A stretch of DNA of 64,000 nucleotides from Herbinix luporum (GTDB taxonomy: Bacteria > Bacillota > Clostridia > Lachnospirales > Lachnospiraceae). The stretch is from the NCBI RefSeq assembly GCF_900070325.1, contig NZ_LN879430.1, positions 112,501-176,500 of the forward strand. Reading direction: 5' to 3'. Positions 48,930 to 58,111 of this stretch are shown here, piece by piece. The position numbers and the translations under genes are program-made. The notes beneath the pieces were generated by a model. That model was given only the letters and a program-made list of their open reading frames with translations, searched no databases and was not told the origin of the DNA. Each line of letters opens with the position of its first letter. Position 1 is the stretch's first letter.

Positions 48930-49685
48930 TTACATGACAGACAGGATTTGTAGTGCTTGATCCTTAACAATAATTTCATAATGTTCTTCATAGTAATTTA
49001 CACTAGCATAAGTTGTACGCTCTGCCTTACCAAATTCAGAAATTATATTACTGATTTTATTAAATTCTTCCGGAGTATGACTTGAAATGCTAAGGACTAA
49101 ATAATAAGTTCCTGTGGCCGGATCCTTATAAAGGGTATTATTACCCTTATAAATTCCCGCTAAAACATTTGCTAGTTTAGTAAGCTCCTTAAGAGATCGG
49201 AAAGAATAAATCTTGGTCAAATTAGTGGGAATATTCACCTTAGATTTATCATCATCTAAAGAGTCAGGAATATCTATAAAGCCCTTAGGTTTATCATCGG
49301 CATCCTCTGAGAAATCATTTAAGTGTTCAAAAGTGTTGATTATCTCATCGGCATAGACATCATCTTCGTCGGATTTATCGGTAAAATCGTGGGTATTAAA
49401 GGAGGAGAATTTGGAAAACCTGGTATCCAATTCATCCGGATCCTCTACCTTCGTTATAACCAATATTAAACATTCTGTTGAAACAGGAATGGCTTCAATC
49501 ATTAGAGGAATATCATCTACTTCAAAACCGAACTCATAAAAGGCCTGTTGAATCATATCCCGAAATAAGGCTTTAGCTTTTTCTGTTCCATAGGCCAGTT
49601 CGCTTAACTTTAATTCTCTGTCTATCAAATCACTTTTATTCAAGGTACATCTAATCTGGTTATCACTAATCTTTTCTATCTTCAT
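48930..49685 (-). CDS. mecA: Adaptor protein MecA
   Basis: A 251-residue ClpC adaptor that delivers proteins such as ComK to the ClpCP protease in Firmicutes. The N-terminal target-binding domain starts MKIEKISDNQIRCTL and includes MIQQAFYEFGFEVDD; a very acidic central linker (many Asp/Glu, about 85-145) leads to the C-terminal ClpC-binding domain with YSFRSLKELTKLANVL and a final YEIIVKD. ATG 49685 has AAAGGGG 8 bases upstream; a GTG at 49694 overlaps that region and is rejected. No com genes are adjacent. Confidence 0.92.
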   Translation of the reverse strand: MKIEKISDNQIRCTLNKSDLIDRELKLSELAYGTEKAKALFRDMIQQAFYEFGFEVDDIPLMIEAIPVSTECLILVITKVEDPDELDTRFSKFSSFNTHDFTDKSDEDDVYADEIINTFEHLNDFSEDADDKPKGFIDIPDSLDDDKSKVNIPTNLTKIYSFRSLKELTKLANVLAGIYKGNNTLYKDPATGTYYLVLSISSHTPEEFNKISNIISEFGKAERTTYASVNYYEEHYEIIVKDQALQILSVM

Positions 49686-49909
49686 AGAGTACACCCCTTT
49701 CTGTTTTAACAGGACTGATCTTTTAGTTACGACTAAAATGAACCATTGGTGTAAAAAGAGTATAAGTTAAAAAGTAAGTAAAGTCAATACGGCAAGTTGT
49801 GAATTTTCTATTAATAAAGCTTTATAATTGATTATAAAATTAAAATAGATCACTGTGATATTGTACATAAAAGTAATAAAAGTTTGTAAAATTAAATAGG
49901 AAAAAAAAC

Positions 49910-49938
49910 TTGCACTTTTTCCAGATTATTACTATAAT
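49910..49938 (+). promoter_or_regulatory. Promoter of the kinase/P-loop operon
   Basis: TTGCAC (49910-49915) and TATAAT (49933-49938) are 17 bp apart. The expected transcription start (about 49945) makes the upstream ATG 49947 unlikely as a start codon. Confidence 0.8.
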
Positions 49939-49985
49939 TAATGTAGATGATCCATATTCATAAATTGCTGGCTGGAAAGGACAAT

Positions 49986-51356
49986 ATGCAAGAAGAAATA
50001 TGGTTTGGCAAATACCGCATCCAAAAACTTCTTGGCCAGGGAGGCACCGCCAAGGTTTATCTGGCAGAACATATCAAATTAAATTCATTTCGAGCAATCA
50101 AGTACATCTCCAAACATCATCCCTTATATAAGTTACAGCTTAAGGAAGCACAAATATTAAAAGATCTAAAACATTCATGTATTCCTATAATTTATGATAT
50201 TGAAGAAGATGAAGAAGGTTCCTATATTATTGAGCAATATCTTGAAGGAGTAACTTTAAAAGATTATGTCATGGAAAGGAATACGCTCAGTGAAGATATG
50301 ATAATATGCTTCGCTCTGCAGCTTTGTGATTTAATCCATTATCTCCATTCTGTAAAAAGGCCTGTTTTATATCTGGACCTAAAGCCGGAGAATATTATGG
50401 TAACAGGTAAAACCCTTATGCTGATAGATTTTGGTAGTGCCATTTATCGTGATGAGATTAAGAGCAAGACCAAGTTTTACGGTACCATAGGATATGCAGC
50501 CCCTGAACTATATAATAATCATCCGGTGGACGAAAAATCTGATATATACGGAATAGGAATGCTCTTATATTTTATGGTGACAGGGAAACTATCCTATAAG
50601 AGCCGGGAAGATATAAAACATATTGATTATATTTCTAATTGCTCAAAAAAGCTTAAGCATATTATCAGCCGGTGCCTTAGATATAATTCATCACAAAGGT
50701 ATACCTGTGTATCCCAATTACAAAAACATTTGTCAGCAATTATGAATAACAAAAACTATAAAGTAATGAAAGGATCATCCATAGAAATTGGGATTGCAGG
50801 ATCACAACCTAGAATCGGAACTACCCACTTATCATTTAGTCTTTGCACTTATTTAATTCAAAAGAATATATCATGTCTTTATATTGAATATAATAAGAGC
50901 AGATGTCTATGGAAGATTCAAAAAAGATATTTTAACCTTAAGAAAAATAAAGGTGTAGTTAAGATTAATAGCATCCCAATGGTTAATATGGATTATGCAC
51001 AGGTGATGGATTTATCAAAATATAATATAATTGTCAAGGATTATGGTAGCCTAGATAGTGATAACAAGGAGGAATATCTAAAATCTCAAGTAAAAATTCT
51101 TCTACTTGGGGCTAAGGATTGGGAACTGGGATTTTCTGAGGAAGCATTAAAACTTATAACTGAATATAAAGATATTATTTTTCTATTTAATTATGTTGAC
51201 ACAAGACAGTTTGGGCAAGCCCAAAAAAGCATGATATTTAGGAATTGTCTTCGTATACCCTATGAACCAAATCCATTTGCAAAATTTAAGGATAAAGTTA
51301 GCCATGATTTTTTTAAAGAGTTGGCTGATTTATGTTTCGAAGGAGTGATATCCTGA
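49986..51356 (+). CDS. Ser/Thr protein kinase fused to a degenerate MinD/ParA-like P-loop domain
   Basis: Residues about 8-255 form a Hanks-type kinase: glycine loop LGQGGTAKVYLAEH, Lys in RAIKYI, catalytic LDLKPENIM (Asp near 130, with Tyr-Leu in place of the usual His-Arg), DFG near 148 and GTIGYAAPE. From about 268 to the end is a domain that looks like a MinD/CpaE ATPase, but its Walker A region GSQPRIGTTH lacks the Lys. There is no membrane segment or PASTA domain, so it is a cytoplasmic kinase unlike PrkC. GGAAAGGAC lies before ATG 49986. It overlaps the next gene, which has the same kind of P-loop domain. Confidence 0.87.
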   Translation: MQEEIWFGKYRIQKLLGQGGTAKVYLAEHIKLNSFRAIKYISKHHPLYKLQLKEAQILKDLKHSCIPIIYDIEEDEEGSYIIEQYLEGVTLKDYVMERNTLSEDMIICFALQLCDLIHYLHSVKRPVLYLDLKPENIMVTGKTLMLIDFGSAIYRDEIKSKTKFYGTIGYAAPELYNNHPVDEKSDIYGIGMLLYFMVTGKLSYKSREDIKHIDYISNCSKKLKHIISRCLRYNSSQRYTCVSQLQKHLSAIMNNKNYKVMKGSSIEIGIAGSQPRIGTTHLSFSLCTYLIQKNISCLYIEYNKSRCLWKIQKRYFNLKKNKGVVKINSIPMVNMDYAQVMDLSKYNIIVKDYGSLDSDNKEEYLKSQVKILLLGAKDWELGFSEEALKLITEYKDIIFLFNYVDTRQFGQAQKSMIFRNCLRIPYEPNPFAKFKDKVSHDFFKELADLCFEGVIS

Positions 51357-52054
51357 TAAAAAGGCCCCTACTACAATCAAAGCCTATGGTTAAAAAGTAT
51401 ATACATAAAAAGCCTATACTTAAAAAGAATAGGCTAAAGAAGCCTATTCTTTTAAATAAACTTCAGATTAATAAAAGTTATGAAGCAATAAGAACAATCG
51501 GTTTATTAGGGGTAAATCGAGGCGTTGGTGTAACATACACAGGCATGCTCTTAGCCTATTATTATGCTACAGAAAAAGGATTTAAAACAGCCTACTTAGA
51601 ATGTAATAACCATATGGATTTTCAACGACTTCAAGAAGCTTATGAATGGAGCCGGGAAGATGAAAAATCCTTTAGCCTTGATAATATTACTTACTTTAAA
51701 CAAGTAACAAAAAAGCAGCTTGTAGATATTCTTTCTGAAGACTATGAATGTTATATCCTTGATTTTGGAACAGACTTTATTTCCTCTAAAGAGGAGTTTA
51801 TTCGATGCGACAAAAAAGTTATAATAGGAGATAATGGGGTTTGGAATCTAAGCAAAATGCTAGCATTTCTAAAATCCTTAGACAATATTAAAGGTAGTAA
51901 AAGCTGGATATACATGATTCCCTTTGCAGACCGAAGAGTTCTTATGGGTATGAAAGATGAAACAGATAGATTCTTTTTTAAAATCCCCTTCGAATCAGAT
52001 TTTACAAACTTATCAAAAGAGAGCTTTACCTTGTTTCATAAACTATTTGACTGA
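51332..52054 (+). CDS. Degenerate P-loop (MinD/CpaE-like) protein with basic N-terminus
   Basis: After a strongly basic N-terminal tail with two KKPIL segments (about residues 27-41) comes a Rossmann-like domain beginning TIGLLGVNRGVGVTYTGMLLA, in which the Walker A Lys is again missing, and with YILDFGTDF in place of Walker B. Nucleotide binding may persist without normal hydrolysis. The ATG at 51332 has no clear binding site. AAGGAG (51340-51345) instead points to CTG 51353, which overlaps the kinase stop as CTGA. The gene is clearly co-translated with the kinase. The family is not named in my memory. Confidence 0.75.
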   Translation: MFRRSDILIKRPLLQSKPMVKKYIHKKPILKKNRLKKPILLNKLQINKSYEAIRTIGLLGVNRGVGVTYTGMLLAYYYATEKGFKTAYLECNNHMDFQRLQEAYEWSREDEKSFSLDNITYFKQVTKKQLVDILSEDYECYILDFGTDFISSKEEFIRCDKKVIIGDNGVWNLSKMLAFLKSLDNIKGSKSWIYMIPFADRRVLMGMKDETDRFFFKIPFESDFTNLSKESFTLFHKLFD

Positions 52055-52293
52055 TAGTACAATATGTAACCTGCAAAAAGGATAAGTATAACATATCACA
52101 TTTAACCTTCTTATCCGATTAGATTAAAAATAGCACCTTATATCGGTAATCAGTTGTAAATAGTCTAAAGCTGTATTTGTATAGGTTCTTGGCTAATTAC
52201 AAAAGTATGACCGGATCTAAAAACCCTCTATACTTTATTATTTAGTCTAAGTTACTGCTTTATGTAATTAGTAAAGAAAGAATGATGTTTGGT

Positions 52294-52330
52294 AAACGCC
52301 TTAAGAGAAAATTTCTTAAGGCGTTAATTT
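52294..52330 (+). terminator. Terminator of the kinase/P-loop operon
   Basis: A perfect 11-bp stem AACGCCTTAAG/CTTAAGGCGTT is followed by AATTTTT. It lies 240 bases after the last gene. Confidence 0.75.
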
Positions 52331-52368
52331 TTGGTTCGATATATTAGGCTTTAAGTCGAAAATTATTA

Positions 52369-52397
52369 ATGACGAGTGTCTAATAAAGTGCTATAAT
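52369..52397 (+). promoter_or_regulatory. Promoter of the GH18 gene
   Basis: ATGACG (52369-52374) and TATAAT (52392-52397) are 17 bp apart. Confidence 0.6.
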
Positions 52398-52447
52398 GGG
52401 AGATGAAAATGCAAATTTATGCAAATAGTAAATAATTGGAGGATGAT

Positions 52448-54151
52448 ATGGATAAAAAAAATAAAATTTCAATAGTTGGTATGATTATCGCTATTTTATT
52501 AATAGGCGCCGGAATCGGTGTGTTTGTGATTAAAAACATGACCCCCAGTAATGAAGTTATGTTATTGACAGACTATTATAAGGTTGAAGATACAGAAGCG
52601 ATAATTATCCTTCAAGATGAAATTCACGACAAACCGGGTATTATAGCAGATGGAATGGTATATATTGATCTTGAAACTGTAGTTAATTGTTTTAATCATA
52701 GATTTTATTGGGATGACAATGAAAATATATTGACCTATACTACTCCCACTGAAATTATTCAAGTTGATGGAGTGGGAAACAAGTATTTCGTAACAAAAAG
52801 TATGATTAAAACAGAAGCAACTTCCGATTATCCAATACTTAAGTTATACAATGATGATATATATATTGCCTTAGATTTTGTAGATCAATACTCGGATATA
52901 CAGTACCGCAGTTATGAGGAGCCGAATCGAGTTGTAATAGATTATTTATGGGGAGAGTATCTCTACACAAAGGTTACAAAAAACACCCAATTAAGATCCG
53001 AACCGGATATAAAGAGCCCCCTCTTACTCCAACTTCCTGTAGGGGAAGAGCTTATGTATGTGGTTAAAGAAGATGCTCCCAGGAAAGGTTTTGCCAAGGT
53101 AATGACCAAAGAAGGTATTATAGGCTATGTAAGGGAAAGACATGTACAAGATTCCTACTATAAAACCATAGAAAGTACCTATGAGCCTCCGGAATATACA
53201 AGCCAATTAAGGAATGATAAAATTAATTTGGTCTTCCATCAATTTTTTAACTATGAAGCCGGTATGAAACTTGAAGAATTAATCAGTCAGACTAAGGGAG
53301 TAAATGTGGTATCTCCAACTTGGTTCGATATTATTGACGAAACAGGAGAAATTTCATCCTTGGCAAGCAGTGAATATGTAGAAAAAGCTAAATCCCTGGG
53401 ACTACAAGTGTGGCCGTTAATTGCTGATGTTAATAAAGAAGTTGATATGAATGAGTTGCTGTCTCACACTTCTCGTCGGGAAAAATTATCCAACGCCCTA
53501 ATTGAAGCGGCAATAAATTATAAAGTAAATGGAATTAATATAGATTTTGAAAAGATACCTTCCGAAGCCGGTGAGCATTATATCCAATTTTTAAGAGAGT
53601 TGTCTGTTAAGTGCAGAAATAATGGTATCGTATTGTCGGTGGATAATTATGTTCCTGCCCCTTATAATAAACATTATAATTTAAAAGAACAGGGAGAGAT
53701 TTTAGATTATGTCATTATCATGGCCTACGATGAGCACTATGCCGGGTCTGATGTGGCAGGACCTGTTGCTTCCTTAGGATTTGTAAGTGATGCTGTAAAT
53801 AACACTTTAGAGGAAGTTCCCAAGGAAAAGGTTATAATCGCCATACCTTTTTATACGAGATTATGGAAGGAGACTACTGACGGTGTATCTAGTGAAAGTT
53901 TGGCAATGGCATCTGCGGCTAAGCTACTAGAAGACAAAGGAGTAGAACCTAAATGGAATGATGGTTATGGCAGCCATTATGGTGAATTTAAACAAGATGG
54001 AGCAGTCTATAAGATATGGTTAGAAAATGAAAAATCCATAGAAGAAAAAATGAAGGTTATTTATGAAGCTGATGTTGCCGGTGTTGGTGCATGGAAGCTT
54101 GGTTTAGAAGAAAAGAAAGTCTGGGATATTATAGGACGTTATTTAGACTAA
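52448..54151 (+). CDS. Membrane-anchored GH18 cell-wall hydrolase with SH3 domain
   Basis: A 567-residue protein with one N-terminal membrane helix (about 7-28), a copper-amine-oxidase-N-like domain (about 45-165), a bacterial SH3 domain (about 175-235, TQLRSEPDIKSPLL) and a GH18 barrel (about 250-565). The catalytic strand reads NGINIDFEKIP, with the acid Glu kept, though the DxxDxDxE motif is only partly matched (Asn for two Asp). This layout is like spore cortex lytic enzymes YaaH/YdhD, which cut peptidoglycan. ATG 52448 has GGAGG 5 bases before it. cwlD follows, in keeping with a cell-wall or spore role. Confidence 0.85.
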   Translation: MDKKNKISIVGMIIAILLIGAGIGVFVIKNMTPSNEVMLLTDYYKVEDTEAIIILQDEIHDKPGIIADGMVYIDLETVVNCFNHRFYWDDNENILTYTTPTEIIQVDGVGNKYFVTKSMIKTEATSDYPILKLYNDDIYIALDFVDQYSDIQYRSYEEPNRVVIDYLWGEYLYTKVTKNTQLRSEPDIKSPLLLQLPVGEELMYVVKEDAPRKGFAKVMTKEGIIGYVRERHVQDSYYKTIESTYEPPEYTSQLRNDKINLVFHQFFNYEAGMKLEELISQTKGVNVVSPTWFDIIDETGEISSLASSEYVEKAKSLGLQVWPLIADVNKEVDMNELLSHTSRREKLSNALIEAAINYKVNGINIDFEKIPSEAGEHYIQFLRELSVKCRNNGIVLSVDNYVPAPYNKHYNLKEQGEILDYVIIMAYDEHYAGSDVAGPVASLGFVSDAVNNTLEEVPKEKVIIAIPFYTRLWKETTDGVSSESLAMASAAKLLEDKGVEPKWNDGYGSHYGEFKQDGAVYKIWLENEKSIEEKMKVIYEADVAGVGAWKLGLEEKKVWDIIGRYLD

Positions 54152-54286
54152 GACAATTTAATTTACAAAAATCAGATGGCTGCTTTTGGTATTAAACCAT
54201 AAAGCAGCCATTAAAGCTTAAAGGAAAGAATAAGATAGATACTTCTGTCATAAGATTTAGGGAAACATAAGTAGGAAGAATGTTTA

Positions 54287-55000
54287 ATGAAAAGAAAATA
54301 TTTCAGTATCTTATTTCTCTTATTAATTTTTGCTGCACGGGTAATATCCTCAGATAAATCGGTTAAGGTTATGAGAAATCTTTTTGAGGAAAATAAAATA
54401 GAAGGGGAAAAGACCAAAGTGACCATAGTGATTGATCCCGGTCATGGAGGTAGGGACCCCGGTAAGGTGGGAGTCAATGGTGCTTTAGAAAAAGATGTTA
54501 ATTTGGCTATTGCATTAAAGCTTAAGGACCTATTAGAGCAAAACGATATTAATGTAATTATGACTAGGACAGAAGATATAGGCTTATATTCAGAAACGGA
54601 TTCTAATAAAAAACGGGTAGATTTAAATAAAAGAGTTGAAATTATTAATAACAGTGATGCTGCATTTGCTATAAGCATACATCAAAACAGTTTTAGCCAA
54701 GAAAATGTCAAGGGAGCACAGGTTTTTTATCATATCCAGTCAGAAGAGGGAAGAGTTCTTGCAGGCATATTGCAGGAGCAAATAAAAGAAACAATAAATG
54801 ACGGAAACCATAGAAAGGCAAAATCAAATACCAATTACTATATGCTTAAACATACCTTATGTCCCTTGGTTATAGTTGAATGTGGTTACCTGTCCAATTG
54901 GACAGAAGCTAAGCTTTTGGTTGACGAGGATTATCAGGAAAAAATGGCCTGGGCTATTCACCTTGGCATTTTAAAATATTTGAATATAAATAAGAACTAA
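54287..55000 (+). CDS. cwlD: N-acetylmuramoyl-L-alanine amidase, CwlD type
   Basis: A 237-residue amidase_3 enzyme with an N-terminal signal or anchor helix. Zinc ligands are in VIDPGHGGRD, the Glu of NGALEKD and SIHQNSF; the catalytic Glu is in VIVECGYLSN. SNTNYYMLKHT matches CwlD, which makes muramic-delta-lactam in the spore cortex, and separates it from general amidases. The length is that of CwlD with no extra wall-binding domain. TAGGAAG precedes ATG 54287. It supports the view that the organism forms spores. Confidence 0.9.
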   Translation: MKRKYFSILFLLLIFAARVISSDKSVKVMRNLFEENKIEGEKTKVTIVIDPGHGGRDPGKVGVNGALEKDVNLAIALKLKDLLEQNDINVIMTRTEDIGLYSETDSNKKRVDLNKRVEIINNSDAAFAISIHQNSFSQENVKGAQVFYHIQSEEGRVLAGILQEQIKETINDGNHRKAKSNTNYYMLKHTLCPLVIVECGYLSNWTEAKLLVDEDYQEKMAWAIHLGILKYLNINKN

Positions 55001-55149
55001 TTTTTTATGAAGATTTAATATATCTAAAGCAAGTAATACAAAGATAACTATGGATAAATATGATGAAAAGTGATATAATCCACCTTAGATATAATGATTT
55101 TAAATGATAACCCAAAGACTTCTTTGGGATAAGGAGTATACAATATAGG

Positions 55150-56205
55150 ATGATGACAATTATTAAAAAAGCAGATAATGGCACCCTTGGGGAGGATGAC
55201 CTTAAAAAGGCTGCCAAGATATTACAAAGAGGAGGATTAGTTGCATTTCCTACTGAAACAGTATATGGGCTGGGTGCCGATGCATTAAATCCTGAAGCTG
55301 CTAAAAAAATCTATGAAGCAAAGGGAAGGCCATCGGATAATCCCCTGATTGTCCATATAGCAAATCCTAAACATATGGAATTAATTGCAAGGGATATCCC
55401 TAGAGAGGCTTATAAGTTAGCTGAGACTTTCTGGCCTGGCCCCTTGACCATAATTTTAAATAAAAAAGAAATAGTCCCTTATAATACCACCGGAGGTTTA
55501 GATACTGTGGCTATCAGGCTTCCGGCCAACAAAATAGCAAGGGATGTAATAGCATATTCAGGGGGATTTATTGCGGCTCCCAGTGCAAATATATCCGGCA
55601 GACCAAGCCCTACAAGGGCACAGCATGTAATAGATGATCTAGATGGTAAAATTGATATGATTATAGATGGGGGTAAATCTACCCTTGGCCTTGAATCTAC
55701 TATAGTGGATTTGTCAGGTGATATACCTATGATTCTCAGACCCGGCTCCATTACAAAATCTATGGTTGAAAGTGTAATCGGATCTGTGGAATATGATAAA
55801 GCTATAACAAAGGAAACTATGGATGAAAATATAGCCCCAAAGGCTCCTGGAATGAAATACCGCCATTATGCACCGGAAGGCTGTCTTGTTATTTATGAAG
55901 GTAATATACAAGATGTAGCTACTGCAATTAATAATAAGGCTAGATTGTATCTAGAGGAAGGAAAAACTGTAGGTATAATAGCTACCGATGAAACCAAGAG
56001 CCTATATAAATATGGAATAATAAAATCAATCGGTTCAAGAAATGAGGAAGATTCCATAGCTGCCGGATTATATGCTGTATTAAGGGATTTTGATGAAATC
56101 CATGCGGATTATATATTTTCTGAAAGTTTTGCCGGTGGTAATCTAGGACAGGCCATTATGAATAGATTATTGAAGGCGGCAGGCTATAGAGTTGAAAAGT
56201 TATAG
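55150..56205 (+). CDS. ywlC: Threonylcarbamoyl-AMP synthase (Sua5 type)
   Basis: A 351-residue enzyme making threonylcarbamoyl-AMP for the t6A37 tRNA modification. The YrdC domain (about 1-210) has FPTETVYGLGADALN and KGRPSDNPLIVHI; the C-terminal Sua5 domain (about 235-351) marks the long form. KSTLGLESTIVDLSG lies near 175. The ribosome binding site is unusual: AAGGAG at 55131-55136 is 13 bases before the ATG pair 55150/55153. It heads the ywlC-ywlE-ywlF cluster known in Bacilli and Clostridia. Confidence 0.95.
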   Translation: MMTIIKKADNGTLGEDDLKKAAKILQRGGLVAFPTETVYGLGADALNPEAAKKIYEAKGRPSDNPLIVHIANPKHMELIARDIPREAYKLAETFWPGPLTIILNKKEIVPYNTTGGLDTVAIRLPANKIARDVIAYSGGFIAAPSANISGRPSPTRAQHVIDDLDGKIDMIIDGGKSTLGLESTIVDLSGDIPMILRPGSITKSMVESVIGSVEYDKAITKETMDENIAPKAPGMKYRHYAPEGCLVIYEGNIQDVATAINNKARLYLEEGKTVGIIATDETKSLYKYGIIKSIGSRNEEDSIAAGLYAVLRDFDEIHADYIFSESFAGGNLGQAIMNRLLKAAGYRVEKL

Positions 56206-56227
56206 TATGGCAATTTGGAGGTAGGGA

Positions 56228-56695
56228 ATGGCAAAATATAATAAATTAATATTTGTCTGTACGGGAAATACATGTAGAAGTCCTATGGCTGAGGCCATAT
56301 TTAAAAACCTTGATCAGGAAAGTGATATTAAAGTATCTTCAAGGGGGATTGTGGTTTTATTTGGAGAGCCAATCAATCCTAAGGCAGAGATTGTTCTAAA
56401 AAAGCATGATTTAGAGCTTGTCAATCATATTTCCAAGAGGTTAAAGGATACAGATATTGATGAGAACACCTTGGTCTTAACAATGACAGAAGCCCACAAA
56501 AGAAAGATTTTGCAAGGGTATCCTCATGCTAAGGATGTATATACTATTAAGGAATATGCCGGAGAGGATGGAGATGTTATAGATCCTTATGGTGGTTCCC
56601 TTGTGGAATATGAAGATTGCTATTTTGAGCTGGCAAGGCTGGTAAAAAAGACTGTCTATAAACTAAATGAGGAAAATGAAAAGGAGAGTTTATAA
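56228..56695 (+). CDS. ywlE: Low-molecular-weight protein arginine/tyrosine phosphatase
   Basis: A 155-residue LMW-PTP with the active-site loop VCTGNTCRSPMAEAIF (Cys near 11, CX5R) and the general acid Asp in IDPYGGS near 119. B. subtilis YwlE removes phosphate from arginine residues; a Thr after the catalytic Cys loop (GNTCRS) is the residue linked to arginine specificity, and it is present here. TTTGGAGG precedes ATG 56228; the stop overlaps the rpiB start by one base. Confidence 0.92.
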   Translation: MAKYNKLIFVCTGNTCRSPMAEAIFKNLDQESDIKVSSRGIVVLFGEPINPKAEIVLKKHDLELVNHISKRLKDTDIDENTLVLTMTEAHKRKILQGYPHAKDVYTIKEYAGEDGDVIDPYGGSLVEYEDCYFELARLVKKTVYKLNEENEKESL

Positions 56696-57126
56696 TGATT
56701 GCACTAGGTAATGATCATACCGGATATGAATTAAAAATGGAAATTATAAAATACCTTGAGGAAAAAGGTATTGAATATAAAGATTTTGGTTGCGGTAAAC
56801 TTAGTTCCAGTGATTATCCTGTATATGCAAAGGCCGTGGGACGGGCGATTCAAAACAAAGAATGTGATAAGGGAATTTTAATTTGTGGAACAGGGATTGG
56901 TATTTCTATTGCTGCCAATAAGATGAAGGGAATCCGAGCGGCATTATGCCATGATTGTTTTAGCGCAGAAGCAACAAGATTACATAATGATGCCAATGTA
57001 CTGGTAATGGGAGCAAGAGTTATTGGACATGGACTAGCCATTAAAATAGTGGATACATTTTTAAATACGGACTTTTCTAATCAAGATAGACATATTAGAA
57101 GAATAGAGATGTTAGAAGACCAATAA
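56695..57126 (+). CDS. rpiB: Ribose-5-phosphate isomerase B
   Basis: A 143-residue RpiB that interconverts ribose 5-phosphate and ribulose 5-phosphate. Motifs are MIALGNDHTGYELK, the active-site Cys in GILICGTGIGISIAANK near 65 and NDANVLVMGARVIG. It completes the ywlC-ywlE-ywlF(rpiB) operon, with a one-base overlap to ywlE and GGAGAG upstream. It could also support the pentose use encoded by the ara operon, though that is only a general link. Confidence 0.95.
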   Translation: MIALGNDHTGYELKMEIIKYLEEKGIEYKDFGCGKLSSSDYPVYAKAVGRAIQNKECDKGILICGTGIGISIAANKMKGIRAALCHDCFSAEATRLHNDANVLVMGARVIGHGLAIKIVDTFLNTDFSNQDRHIRRIEMLEDQ

Positions 57127-57189
57127 AAATAATTAGAATATTCAACCTCATTTGTGGGAATACTAACAGGTAAGCAAAATCAACTTACA

Positions 57190-58011
57190 ATGGAGGTGGA
57201 TATTCTGGATAAAACAAGTCGCTTTTTAGAAAGTTTACAAGGAATTTTTTCTTTAAGAAGAACTAAGGTTACTTTATATACAGCTACAGTTCTTTGGCTT
57301 GCATTTGCTACGCAGATTATAATGAACAGAGTATTTTTTAATAACTTTCAAATAGCCGAAGCATTTGTTAAGACAAATACTGAGGATTTAGAATGTAGTT
57401 TAGAGATTATTGCAGAGCATAATAATGACTTTCTTAGTGAAGAGGATAAAAAGAATATTATAGGTTACATTGCAGATTCTATTGGTCTTAAGATAGATAA
57501 AGATATTACCATAAATAAAGATAATGGCAGAATAGAATATCTTTATCAAAAGGATGCAAGATTGGCAACTACCTCACTAAAAATAGTAAGCCTTGAGCAG
57601 GAAAATGAATCTGCCATTAAGATGAAGCATTATATTGTGGTAAGATTAAACATAAAGGAATCTATAAGAAGTATAGAAAAATATCGCAAGCTTCTTGAAG
57701 AAACATTAAAAGAGCTGGGTATAAAGCAAAAGCAGGTAACTCTTCAGTATGAGGGTTCTGTACCGGGAATCATGCCCATAGAAGATAAAAAGGATATGGC
57801 TAGGCTCTTAGTAAAGGAGCTGCAAGGTGAAATTGCCTTTGATTATCAACAAAGTGATAGCTATACAATATATGCTTATACCGGTTTGATAGATGAATAT
57901 GTGGAGGCAGCAGGTTGTAAAATTAATATACAGATAGCCATGACATATGATGAACAGTTAGATAAAACAAGAATTTATTTTGCAACACCTATTATTAATC
58001 AGGGATGGTAA
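57190..58011 (+). CDS. ywmB: YwmB family protein (membrane-anchored)
   Basis: A roughly 270-residue protein with one membrane helix (TLYTATVLWLAFATQIIM) and an extracellular YwmB/TATA-box-binding-like domain. The family is found in spore formers, usually near wall genes; its role is not known. The start is uncertain. An open frame from GTG 57154 has no binding site, ATG 57190 lies inside GGAGG context, and the strong GGAGGTGG (57192-57199) best serves CTG 57205. I list ATG 57190 as a compromise. Confidence 0.75.
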   Translation: MEVDILDKTSRFLESLQGIFSLRRTKVTLYTATVLWLAFATQIIMNRVFFNNFQIAEAFVKTNTEDLECSLEIIAEHNNDFLSEEDKKNIIGYIADSIGLKIDKDITINKDNGRIEYLYQKDARLATTSLKIVSLEQENESAIKMKHYIVVRLNIKESIRSIEKYRKLLEETLKELGIKQKQVTLQYEGSVPGIMPIEDKKDMARLLVKELQGEIAFDYQQSDSYTIYAYTGLIDEYVEAAGCKINIQIAMTYDEQLDKTRIYFATPIINQGW

Positions 58012-58022
58012 AGTAAAATATT

Positions 58023-58068
58023 AAAAGGTTCGAATTAGGTTTAATATATCCTAACTCGAACCTTTTAT
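58023..58068. terminator. Terminator between ywmB and the repeat-protein gene
   Basis: A 17-bp stem (58023-58039 with 58050-58066, one mismatch) built on AAAAGGTTCGA ends in TTTT on both strands. Confidence 0.85.
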
Positions 58069-58111
58069 AGTCAATGGGAAATTGTTATATGATAATTTAT
58101 GATTTATAATC

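Larger units (their letters stand above)
52055..52447. other. Intergenic region, 393 bases
   Basis: It contains a terminator at 52294-52330 and the promoter of the GH18 gene at 52369-52397. The first 240 bases are AT-rich and I see no gene or RNA in them. Confidence 0.6.
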
